Below, piece after piece: positions 41,771 through 49,950 of a stretch of DNA of 54,375 bases. The stretch comes from Nitrospira sp. (GTDB lineage: Bacteria > Nitrospirota > Nitrospiria > Nitrospirales > Nitrospiraceae). Made by a program: the position numbers and the translations under genes. Position 1 is the first letter of the stretch; every line of letters starts with the position of its first letter. Below the pieces are notes generated by a model. That model did not search any database. It was not told the DNA's origin and saw nothing but the letters and a program-made list of their open reading frames with translations. The stretch lies in NCBI GenBank assembly GCA_018242765.1, contig JAFEBH010000032.1:1-54375 (forward strand), in the 5' to 3' direction.

Positions 41771-43489
41771 ATGAAAACGTCTCAATTACTCATCCCCACC
41801 CTGCGGGACGATCCCGGCGAAGCGGAAACCGTCAGCCATCGGTTGATGTTGCGCGCCGGTATGATTCGAAAGGTGGCAGCCGGCATCTACACATATCTTC
41901 CGCTCGGGCTCCGCGTAATCCGAAAAATCGAACAGATCATCCGGGAGGAAATGAACCGCGCCGGCGCTCAGGAACTCCTGATGCCGATCGCCTCCCCAGC
42001 CGAACTCTGGAAGGAAACAGCTCGATGGGACTACTACGGCAAGGAACTCCTCCGTTTCAAAGACCGTCATGAACGAGATTTTTGCCTGGGCCCCACGCAT
42101 GAGGAAGTCATCACCGATCTCTTCAGGCGGGAAGTCCGTTCCTATCGCCAACTCCCACTGAACTTGTATCAAATCCAAACAAAGTTTCGAGATGAGATCC
42201 GTCCCCGCTTCGGACTCATGCGAGGCCGTGAGTTCATCATGAAGGATGCCTATAGTTTCGACATTGATGAAATCGGCGCCAAGCTCAGCTATGAAAAAAT
42301 GTACGACGCCTACACAAGAATTTTTACTCGATGTGGACTGACCTTCAGGGCGGTCGAAGCCGACACAGGGCTTATCGGCGGGGATGTCTCTCACGAATTC
42401 ATGGTGCTGGCAGAAACCGGCGAAGCTACGGTGGCCTATAGCACTGAAGGCTCATATGCCGCCAACCTTGAACGAGCGGAGGTGCTTCCTCCATCCGATG
42501 TCGACATGTCTCCTCTTCGGCCCATGACTCCCATTGCCACACCGCAGCGTCGAACGGTGGACGAAGTCACGACCTTTCTCAAAATTACCCCTCGCCAACT
42601 GGTCAAGACACTTATCTATCGTGCAGGAACCGACCCCGTTGCCGTGCTGATTCGAGGGGATCACGAGGTGAATGAGGTCAAATTGGCGCGGCTCCTCCAA
42701 GTCACCGAAGTGGTGTTGGCGGATCCGGAGACCGTCCAACGTGTGACAGGATCCCCTCCAGGCTTTGCCGGACCGGTCGGCCTGCAACATGTCAGAATCG
42801 TGGCCGATCACGCCATCAAGGGGATGAAAAATGTTGTCGTCGGAGCCAATAAAGCCGATACCCATTATCAAGATGCCAATGTCGAACGCGACTTTACCGT
42901 CGAACAATTTGCCGATCTTCGCAATGCCCAACCCGGGGATCCCTCTCCTCGTGGGACGGGTGTGTTATCGCTCGCGAAAGGCATTGAGGTCGGACAGGTC
43001 TTTTTGCTTGGAACAAAGTACAGCCATAAGATGACTGCCACCATCCTTGACGACCAGGGGAAGGAACGCCTGGCCATCATGGGCTGCTACGGCATTGGTG
43101 TCGGACGAACTGCCGCCGCAGCCATCGAGCAGAACCATGATGAAAAAGGCATCATCTGGCCCTACCCTATCGCGCCAATCCATGTGCATCTCTTGACCGT
43201 CAGCCAATCGGAGAGAACGACGGAGGTCGCCTCTCGCCTCTATGCCGACCTGATGGCTGAGGATTTTGAAGTCTTATGGGACGATCGTACCGATCGAGCC
43301 GGGGTCAAATTTAACGATGCCGACCTAATTGGGGCACCGTTCCAACTCATCGTCGGTGACAAAGGCCTTGCCGATGGCATTATTGAGATGAAGATACGAA
43401 GAACGGGAGCCAAGTCTCGTATCGCACCGAATGAGCTCCTTGCCCATCTTAAAACGCTCTCCCTCGAACATGCCCCCTCTACGAGATGA
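41771..43489 (+). CDS. proS: Prolyl-tRNA synthetase, bacterial type
   Basis: 572 residues, the length of the bacterial type with the editing (INS) domain between motifs 2 and 3. Class II motifs are present: PLGLRVIRKIEQIIREEMNRAGAQEL (motif 1, given here only by its ends), FLGPTHEEVI-like FCLGPTHEEVITDLFRRE and RFGLMRGREFIMKDAYSF (motif 2), and GCYGIGVGRTAAA (motif 3). It loads proline on its tRNA. Last gene of the uppS block; a 324-bp gap follows. Confidence 0.95.
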   Translation: MKTSQLLIPTLRDDPGEAETVSHRLMLRAGMIRKVAAGIYTYLPLGLRVIRKIEQIIREEMNRAGAQELLMPIASPAELWKETARWDYYGKELLRFKDRHERDFCLGPTHEEVITDLFRREVRSYRQLPLNLYQIQTKFRDEIRPRFGLMRGREFIMKDAYSFDIDEIGAKLSYEKMYDAYTRIFTRCGLTFRAVEADTGLIGGDVSHEFMVLAETGEATVAYSTEGSYAANLERAEVLPPSDVDMSPLRPMTPIATPQRRTVDEVTTFLKITPRQLVKTLIYRAGTDPVAVLIRGDHEVNEVKLARLLQVTEVVLADPETVQRVTGSPPGFAGPVGLQHVRIVADHAIKGMKNVVVGANKADTHYQDANVERDFTVEQFADLRNAQPGDPSPRGTGVLSLAKGIEVGQVFLLGTKYSHKMTATILDDQGKERLAIMGCYGIGVGRTAAAAIEQNHDEKGIIWPYPIAPIHVHLLTVSQSERTTEVASRLYADLMAEDFEVLWDDRTDRAGVKFNDADLIGAPFQLIVGDKGLADGIIEMKIRRTGAKSRIAPNELLAHLKTLSLEHAPSTR

Positions 43490-43813
43490 TTAGCCCCCAT
43501 CCTCAGCTCACATTGTACTCGCTGATCGAATCTCGCCGATAGAAATCGCCTTTTCCTTGCCTTCTCGTCTTGTTCGTCTAGACTGAGCCTAGACAGACAA
43601 CAGCAGTGAAAGAGGCGAAGAGGCACCTTGCCCTCGACTTTCCCTAGGTTGAGTCTCCCATCGACATCAGAACGAGGCTGGTGAGCTTTTGGGGCATCTT
43701 GTGACCGCCGAACTCTGTGACCACGTCATGAGTACCCACCATTTCATCCAACGCGGAGCCCGACTTCTTCATGTCTGGTTCTCACCCACTCCAGCCGGAT
43801 ACACAGCATATCA
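43490..43813 (+). promoter_or_regulatory. Intergenic region with inverted repeat before GAF-PilB gene
   Basis: About 324 bp without a gene. GTCTAG (43576-43581) and CTAGAC (43589-43594) form an inverted repeat with 7-bp spacing that could be a regulator site. No good -35/-10 pair or T-tract terminator was found; it must nevertheless contain the promoter for the ATPase gene at 43814. Confidence 0.35.
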
Positions 43814-46120
43814 ATGATGCAGAATGTCCAGGACCTCCAACACAAGGTCGAGCATGCGGAGCATCTGAAGCGTATTACCGCACAAATTCATGCAGCTGGT
43901 CATCTCGACCACATCCTCCTTGATCTTCACAAGGACATCCTCAGCGTCTTTGACGCTCAAGATCTGACGCTCTACGCCTTCGATTCAGAGAAGAAAGAAA
44001 TCTTCTCTAAGGTCCCTCACATTGACGGAGCCGAAGAAGTCCGTATTCCCATTACCGAGCAGAGCTTAGCCGGTTTCTGCGCGAAGTACCTTCGCCCCGT
44101 CAACATCGCTGATGCATACAATCTTGCTGAACTGCGAGCCATCCACCCAACGTTGGTCCACGATACATCCTACGACAAGCGTACGGGCTTCAAGACGAAG
44201 CAAGTCCTGACCTACCCGGTCGTCGCCGACAATAAATATCTCATGGGCGTGCTCCAACTACTCAACAAGAAGAGTGGGAGTCGTTTTACGCGAAAGGATG
44301 AAGAAGCTGTCGACGAAATTGCCAAGGCCCTGGGCATCGCCTTTTTCAACCTGAAGAAAACATCCAAAAAGAATCCCACGAAGTTCGATCTCTTGGTCGG
44401 CAGCAACCGTATCACGCAAAACGACTTGGAACAGGCCATCGTTGATTCCCGCAAGAGCACGAACGACCTGGAAACCATCCTCCTCGAAAAATATAAGGTT
44501 CCGAAACTCGATCTCGGCAAATCCCTCGCCCAGTTCTATAAGTGTCCCTACATTGAGTACAGCGAACGAACCATTGTCGATGTCGAACTGTTGAAGAACC
44601 TCAATGTCGACTATCTCAAAAAGAACCACTGGATGCCGCTGAAGCGGGATCGCACCGCCATTGAAATCCTGACCGATGATCCAGGAGATCTGGACCGCGT
44701 CCAAGACATCAAGCGCACCTTCCCGGGCCTCAACATTCGTTTTGCCGTCAGCCTTCGCCGCGACATCGCCCAGTTTCTCACGTCGGCAACGGGACAGAGT
44801 GACAGCGGAGGAGGGAGGAAACTTGATGAAAACGTGTCAGATATTCTCGGCGAACTGGTCACCGAGGCCCAGGCCGAAGCCATGGAGGAAGCTGCTGGCA
44901 CCGGAGGTCCTGATGAAAACGATAACGCCATCGTCCGACTGGCCAACCAGATCATTGCCGATGCGTATCGTCAAAATGCCTCGGATATTCACATCGAACC
45001 CTATGGAGAAAAACGAGAGACTCTAGTCCGATTTCGAGTCGACGGAGAATGCTTCGAGTATATGAAGATTCCGCAGAGTTACCGACGAGCCATCGTCTCC
45101 CGACTCAAAATCATGGCCAGCCTCGACATCGCTGAGCGTCGAAAGCCTCAAGACGGCAAGATTAAATTCAAGCTTTCCGAGACAAAGGAAATCGAACTCC
45201 GCGTCGCCACGCTTCCCACAGCCGGATATAACGAAGACGTGGTGATGCGTATCCTCGCAGCGAGCGAGCCGCTGCCGCTCGACAAAATGGGGTTCTCGGA
45301 ACGGAATCTCAGAGTCCTGAAAGAAATTTCTGAGAAACCCTATGGCATCATTCTGTGCGTCGGACCGACTGGGTCCGGGAAGACCACGACTCTCCACTCC
45401 GTGCTTGGGAACATCAATACCCCGGACATCAAGATCTGGACAGCGGAGGATCCGGTCGAAATCACCCAATACGGCCTACGCCAAGTCCAAGTGCAGCCGA
45501 AGATCGGCTTCACCTTCGCCACCGCCATGCGGGCATTTCTCCGTGCAGACCCTGATGTGATTATGGTGGGAGAAATGCGGGATAAAGAAACGGCCGATAC
45601 CGGAATCGAAGCATCGCTCACCGGCCACCTCGTCTTGAGCACCTTGCATACCAACAGTGCAGTCGAAACCGTCACCCGCTTGCTCGATATGGGCTGTGAC
45701 CCTTTCAGCTTCGCCGACGCCATGTTGGGTGTACTGGCACAACGATTAGCCCGCCGCATCTGCAAGGACTGTAAGGAACAATATGTCGGAACCAAAGAAG
45801 AGTACGAAGAGCTTCGGCAGGGGTATGGGCCTGACTACTGGGATCAGCTCGGCATCAAGCAAGATAGTACATTCAGGTTGACTCGCGGGAAGGGCTGTGA
45901 AACGTGTAATCGATCCGGCTTCAAGGGACGCGTGGCGTTGCACGAACTGCTTCTCGGGACAGATCGCATGAAACGTATGGTACAACAAAAGTCACGCACC
46001 GAGGACATGTTGAAAGCCGCGATTGAGGATGGAATGACCACGCTCGTCCAAGATGGTATCCAAAAAGTCTTGCAGGGCCATACCACCTATAAGGAAGTGA
46101 AAGCCGTCGCCATCAAATAG
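43814..46120 (+). CDS. GAF-domain fused PilB/GspE-type secretion ATPase
   Basis: 768 residues. Residues about 20-180 are a GAF-like sensor (LYAFDSEKKEIFSK, SLAGFCAKYLRPVNIADA, LTYPVVADNKYLMGVLQLLN). Residues about 190-330 resemble the MshEN (GspE N-terminal) domain that in related ATPases binds cyclic di-GMP. The rest is a full type II secretion/type IV pilus ATPase: Walker A GPTGSGKTTTLHS, the Asp box, DPDVIMVGEMRDKETAD and TGHLVLSTLHTNSA, then the four-cysteine zinc motif CKDCKEQ and CETCNRSG. It powers pilin or pseudopilin assembly. No pilC, pilT or pilin genes lie beside it, so it is an orphan copy. Confidence 0.9.
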   Translation: MMQNVQDLQHKVEHAEHLKRITAQIHAAGHLDHILLDLHKDILSVFDAQDLTLYAFDSEKKEIFSKVPHIDGAEEVRIPITEQSLAGFCAKYLRPVNIADAYNLAELRAIHPTLVHDTSYDKRTGFKTKQVLTYPVVADNKYLMGVLQLLNKKSGSRFTRKDEEAVDEIAKALGIAFFNLKKTSKKNPTKFDLLVGSNRITQNDLEQAIVDSRKSTNDLETILLEKYKVPKLDLGKSLAQFYKCPYIEYSERTIVDVELLKNLNVDYLKKNHWMPLKRDRTAIEILTDDPGDLDRVQDIKRTFPGLNIRFAVSLRRDIAQFLTSATGQSDSGGGRKLDENVSDILGELVTEAQAEAMEEAAGTGGPDENDNAIVRLANQIIADAYRQNASDIHIEPYGEKRETLVRFRVDGECFEYMKIPQSYRRAIVSRLKIMASLDIAERRKPQDGKIKFKLSETKEIELRVATLPTAGYNEDVVMRILAASEPLPLDKMGFSERNLRVLKEISEKPYGIILCVGPTGSGKTTTLHSVLGNINTPDIKIWTAEDPVEITQYGLRQVQVQPKIGFTFATAMRAFLRADPDVIMVGEMRDKETADTGIEASLTGHLVLSTLHTNSAVETVTRLLDMGCDPFSFADAMLGVLAQRLARRICKDCKEQYVGTKEEYEELRQGYGPDYWDQLGIKQDSTFRLTRGKGCETCNRSGFKGRVALHELLLGTDRMKRMVQQKSRTEDMLKAAIEDGMTTLVQDGIQKVLQGHTTYKEVKAVAIK

Positions 46121-46218
46121 CTGTTCCATCGACCAGCGCCTGCGGTGCGGATTCCAGCTCTTCAGTTCCTACTCACAACCAGATAGAATAGCGCCATTCT
46201 TACGGAGGTGCCCCTACC

Positions 46219-47451
46219 ATGCGAGCATCCAGATTCCTGCTTGCCTCACTCCTTTTGCTCGGCGGATGCGAATCCGCAGATCGAGTGTTGACCAATTCGG
46301 AACGAGTGCTGAGCAGTCGTACGGGACGGACCGTTCTCGACATTGCCGCGGGTAAAGACCCCAAACAAATCCTCAAAGAGCGGGTCGACGCCTACCAGCG
46401 CGACCCCGAGGCCGTCATCAGAGATCTCCGAGCGATTCAACGGGACTTCAACACGCTGATGACTGCGCTCACAGGCAACGTTCGGAAGACATGGGGCGAG
46501 AAAGAAGTGAAGGTCCCGGAACAGAAGAAGTACGTGAAATATACGCAGAACTACATGAGCCGAACCATCGTTGACTTCGACAACGGAACAATCCTGGTGG
46601 AAACCCTGGACGACAAGTCGCCCAAAGAGAGTTTAAAAAACGCGATCGTGACGACCTTGCTCACACCGGACGATCCACGCTCCGTCGATCTATTTTCCGA
46701 CAAGCCGGTGACCTTGACCAGTGATCATGCCCCCTATTTACTTGGGCTGGTTCTGGATCAGGCGGGACAGCCGATCCGCACCCCAGTGCAGGCGGAAGCG
46801 TTTGCGGCATCCAGTCTCGAGAGCGCCAAGACCAGGTCGGTGGACCAGAACGGCGTTCCCAAACAAGTGCTGATCGCCGAAATCAAGATGGTGGCGAACT
46901 TCTCAAACAAACAAGCGGACAAATATCGAACAACGGTCACCAGATTTGGGGAGCAATTCAAAATCAGCCCAAGCCTTATTTTTGCCGTGATTCGGACTGA
47001 GAGCAACTTCAACCCGTTTGCCGTAAGTTCCGCCCCAGCCTTTGGTCTGATGCAACTGGTTCCAACGAGCGGAGGCCGAGATGCGTACCGAAAAGCAAAG
47101 GGGAAAGATACGATTCCCTCACGTGAGTACCTGTTCGACCCGGAGAACAACATCGAGCTTGGCAGTGCCTATCTGAATGTCTTGTCATACAATCAACTTG
47201 AACAGGTCGAGAATGAGGTGTCCCGAGAGTATTGTGTGATCTCGGCATACAACACCGGAACGGGAAATGTCTTCAAAGCGTTTGCGACCAACTCCACATC
47301 CGCCATCAATCACATCAACGGCCTTGAACCACCGGCCGTCTACGACCGGTTACGCACCAATCTCCCGTATCAAGAAACAAGGGATTATCTGGCGAAAGTC
47401 GTGGGATTTCGTAAGCAGTTTGTCTCGCTGGGAGATGGCCCCGGGCGTTGA
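46219..47451 (+). CDS. Lipoprotein murein transglycosylase, MltC-like
   Basis: 410 residues. A lipobox leader (FLLASLLLLGGC) anchors it to the membrane. Residues 40-230 resemble the DUF3393 domain of MltC. The SLT catalytic domain follows: SPSLIFAVIRTESNFNPFAV with the catalytic glutamate, APAFGLMQLVPTSGGRDA, NIELGSAYLNVL and CVISAYNTGTGNVFKAF. It cleaves the glycan strands of peptidoglycan with 1,6-anhydro products. ACGGAGGTGCCCCTACC is the ribosome site. It is convergent with the PilZ pair. Confidence 0.92.
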   Translation: MRASRFLLASLLLLGGCESADRVLTNSERVLSSRTGRTVLDIAAGKDPKQILKERVDAYQRDPEAVIRDLRAIQRDFNTLMTALTGNVRKTWGEKEVKVPEQKKYVKYTQNYMSRTIVDFDNGTILVETLDDKSPKESLKNAIVTTLLTPDDPRSVDLFSDKPVTLTSDHAPYLLGLVLDQAGQPIRTPVQAEAFAASSLESAKTRSVDQNGVPKQVLIAEIKMVANFSNKQADKYRTTVTRFGEQFKISPSLIFAVIRTESNFNPFAVSSAPAFGLMQLVPTSGGRDAYRKAKGKDTIPSREYLFDPENNIELGSAYLNVLSYNQLEQVENEVSREYCVISAYNTGTGNVFKAFATNSTSAINHINGLEPPAVYDRLRTNLPYQETRDYLAKVVGFRKQFVSLGDGPGR

Positions 47452-47472
47452 CCACCTTGCAGCAGTCAACGC
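47445..47472. terminator. Hairpin between convergent genes
   Basis: GCGTTGAC (47445-47452) and GTCAACGC (47465-47472) form an 8-bp stem around a 12-nt loop and span the stop of the transglycosylase gene. There is no T-tract, so it is a weak intrinsic terminator, perhaps bidirectional with the convergent PilZ gene. Confidence 0.45.
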
Positions 47473-47502
47473 GCTTCCTGATCAAGTTCGAAGGGAAGAG
47501 GA

Positions 47503-47907
47503 TCAGGCTGTCAGTCTGGCCCCGGCCTTCGACTGGTGGGTCATGAAGGCCTGGAGGTGTTGATTATCACGAGGGGACACCCCCTCAAACTCTACCCCAT
47601 AAATCTGTTCCTTACCCCATCGAACGGTTGCCGTTTCAATGACCATCGATGTTGACTGATTCGGCAATCGCAACTGCATGGCAATACGGTCGCCAGGCGT
47701 AATCACCGCCTCCGTCATAACCCGTACCCCTTTTTCCGATACATCATAGACAATCCCTAGCCCCTGTTCCAGCGCTCCCGTTCTCAAACGCCCCACACGC
47801 GCAAACGAACAGGGGAAGGGAGCGGACACGCGGACACGCGGATATCGGCGCAACTGAGGAACACTCCGACAGCCGTTTGAATTGACCTCTGCATCATCCA
47901 TGATCAT
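47503..47907 (-). CDS. PilZ-domain protein (second of tandem pair)
   Basis: 134 residues. The PilZ c-di-GMP-binding residues are present: RRYPRVRV (R-x-x-x-R) and DVSEKGVRV (D-x-S-x-x-G), followed by LRLPNQS and ATVRWGKEQIYGVEFEGV. The ATG follows the stop of the upstream PilZ gene without a gap, with GAGGAGGAATAA as ribosome site, and ATG 47901 is an alternative start. It is a stand-alone PilZ receptor; partner unknown. Confidence 0.88.
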   Translation of the reverse strand: MIMDDAEVNSNGCRSVPQLRRYPRVRVSAPFPCSFARVGRLRTGALEQGLGIVYDVSEKGVRVMTEAVITPGDRIAMQLRLPNQSTSMVIETATVRWGKEQIYGVEFEGVSPRDNQHLQAFMTHQSKAGARLTA

Positions 47908-48285
47908 TTATTCCTCCTCTGTAGCATTCATGTACTCAGCCAACTGCCGTGACACCGACTCGGACACCCGCCTAAATGCAAGCCCATGGAATTGATGATT
48001 CCTCCAACACACGGTGGCCACTGCCACTTCCGCCGGAGGAGCGCTCTTGGTCAATCGGAGTGTCAGGGAGACCTGATCGCCCGGCACGATCGGCGCATCC
48101 GTGCTCACACAGACCCCGCCGGTCGACAGATCGTGGACCAGACCGACATCATGCACGGATTTTCGAAACCACCAACCGGCGTTCAATGAGGTAAGAGAAC
48201 AGCTGAAGGGCGTAAGAATCCGAACCCGATGGTTTCTCCGAGGCTTGTTTGGGATCACACCCGGCTGTTGGATCGTTTGCATCAT
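47908..48285 (-). CDS. PilZ-domain protein (first of tandem pair)
   Basis: 125 residues. PilZ motif residues in RRNHRVRI and DLSTGGVCV, then LTLRLTKSA and ATVCWRNHQFHGLAFRRV. About one third of residues appear shared with its downstream neighbour, indicating tandem duplication. CACGAGGTGG lies before the start. Together with HD-GYP at 16122 and the MshEN-bearing ATPase at 43814 it fits c-di-GMP control of surface behaviour. Confidence 0.88.
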   Translation of the reverse strand: MMQTIQQPGVIPNKPRRNHRVRILTPFSCSLTSLNAGWWFRKSVHDVGLVHDLSTGGVCVSTDAPIVPGDQVSLTLRLTKSAPPAEVAVATVCWRNHQFHGLAFRRVSESVSRQLAEYMNATEEE

Positions 48286-48343
48286 CCACCTCGTGAGAAA
48301 TACTCTATCTCACGAAGCGGATTCTGCGAACTATTTTTCAACT

Positions 48344-49630
48344 TTACGGGCGTACGGCTGTCGTCGTCCCATGCACCGAAGACTTGGAGGGGGACCGTCT
48401 ACGTCTGCGGAAGGAACGCGGTTGATCAGGTCTTGCCTGACTTAATGAGGAACGGCTATTCCGATGAATGTCTTGGTTCTCACGCAGACTCGCATGCACT
48501 GGCGCCCCGCTCCCTGGAACAACTGGTACGGCCTGTCCCAATAGACGCTCGATCGCACGGAGTTGTTGCGTATCCTCGCTGGTCACAAAACTTGTGGCAC
48601 GACCGGTCGTTTTCATCCGAGCCGTACGGCCGATCCGATGCACGTAATCTTCAGGAACATTCGGCAAGTCGAAATTAATCACATGACCGATATTGGCCAC
48701 ATCAATCCCACGAGCCGCAATATCCGTCGCCACCAACACGCGAAAGGCTCCCCGCCGAAAACCTTCCAGTGCGGCACGTCTCTGTGACAAACTCCGGTCG
48801 CCGTGCAACACCGCCACGCGATGGCCCGCGCGATCCAGCATGCGCCCCACCCGATCGGCACGGTGCTTCGTTCTGGTAAAGACAAGCGCGGTATCTTTAT
48901 CAGCCCCTAACAACGACAACAGGAGGTCGGACTTGTCGGCATGTGATGTATGATGCACCGCTTGAGTCACTCCGTCAGCGGTCGTCGCTGAGGGTGCGAC
49001 CATGACGCGGACAGGGTTGTTGACGCTGGCTTGAACCAGCCGGGCGAGATCCGCCGGGAGCGTGGCTGAAAAGAGCAAGGTCTGCCGCTCCTCCGGCAAT
49101 GCATCAAGGATCTGATTGATTTGAGGTGCAAAGCCCATATCCAACATCCGGTCTGCCTCATCCAACACCAACATCTTGATGGACGACAACAAAATCGTGC
49201 CGTTCCACATGTGATCCAGGAGTCGACCCGGCGTTGCCACCAGGATGTCCGGGCGTTGTCGCAAGCCTCGCACCTGGGCTTGCATGTCTGCGCCACCCAC
49301 GATGACAGTCGCAGAGATGCGCCGACTCCGCCCAAGTTTCTCAATCGTGGTCAGAGTCTGCAAGGCCAGCTCTCGTGTCGGTGCGAGGATCAACGCTTTC
49401 GGCTGCCCTTTCGGTAAGGTGGACAACCGTTCAATCATCGGAATCACAAACGCGGCCGTTTTCCCCGTGCCGGTCTGGGCGCATCCGATCACGTCTCGTC
49501 CTGCCAGAGCGGGAGGGATGGCTTGTTCTTGAATTGGAGTTGGTGAAGCAAACTTGGCATCGGCCAGGTCGCGTAAAAGGGCCTCAGATAAACCGAGGGT
49601 GTGAAAATTGCGTGAAGCAGACGTACCCAC
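48344..49630 (-). CDS. DEAD-box RNA helicase, RhlE-like
   Basis: 428 residues, GTG start with AAAGGAT upstream. All helicase motifs are present: Q motif FASPTPIQEQAIPPAL, GCAQTGTGKTAAF (Walker A), PTRELALQ, VLDEADRMLDMGF, SATLP, VFTRTKHRADRVG, ATDIAARGID and YVHRIGRTARM. The C-terminal 60 residues are basic and serine-rich (RRRRRSPSKS), as in RNA-binding tails of RhlE-type helicases. It probably acts in ribosome assembly, RNA decay or cold adaptation. Confidence 0.93.
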   Translation of the reverse strand: MGTSASRNFHTLGLSEALLRDLADAKFASPTPIQEQAIPPALAGRDVIGCAQTGTGKTAAFVIPMIERLSTLPKGQPKALILAPTRELALQTLTTIEKLGRSRRISATVIVGGADMQAQVRGLRQRPDILVATPGRLLDHMWNGTILLSSIKMLVLDEADRMLDMGFAPQINQILDALPEERQTLLFSATLPADLARLVQASVNNPVRVMVAPSATTADGVTQAVHHTSHADKSDLLLSLLGADKDTALVFTRTKHRADRVGRMLDRAGHRVAVLHGDRSLSQRRAALEGFRRGAFRVLVATDIAARGIDVANIGHVINFDLPNVPEDYVHRIGRTARMKTTGRATSFVTSEDTQQLRAIERLLGQAVPVVPGSGAPVHASLRENQDIHRNSRSSLSQARPDQPRSFRRRRRSPSKSSVHGTTTAVRP

Positions 49631-49950
49631 TAAACTATCCTTTCAGTTTGATCGCATTATGACGGGATCAGAGAACCGAGGGGAGAAACAACCGGGCGGG
49701 TGCCGCTCCAAACTGGACCTGGTCGCGATGCGATCGCGAAGTCCGTTATGGTTGAAGCATTTCTCTCGCCGGACCAGCACAAGCGAAATGTGTACCTACC
49801 ATATCCTATCGACCGGTGCGCGTCAACTTGGTCAGAGATTGCGGTAGGGTACACCACACTCTCAAATCTCGGCATCCATGGGTCTTTCGCCCTATACTCA
49901 GACCATCTTAACATTCACTCGAGTCGGAGGATTATGCGATAATCCCACAT
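49631..49950 (+). promoter_or_regulatory. Intergenic region and leader of the KimA-like gene
   Basis: About 320 bp between the divergent helicase and transporter genes. No protein frame with a ribosome site is convincing. Just before the transporter, GGAGG (49926-49930) is followed by ATG-CGA-TAA (49934-49942), a two-codon open frame; the transporter ATG at 49951 has no own Shine-Dalgarno. No cyclic-di-AMP riboswitch could be recognised by eye. Confidence 0.35.

Noticed and set aside
49657..49942. Open frames in the helicase/transporter intergenic region
   Set aside because: Overlapping frames on both strands without ribosome sites or family features.
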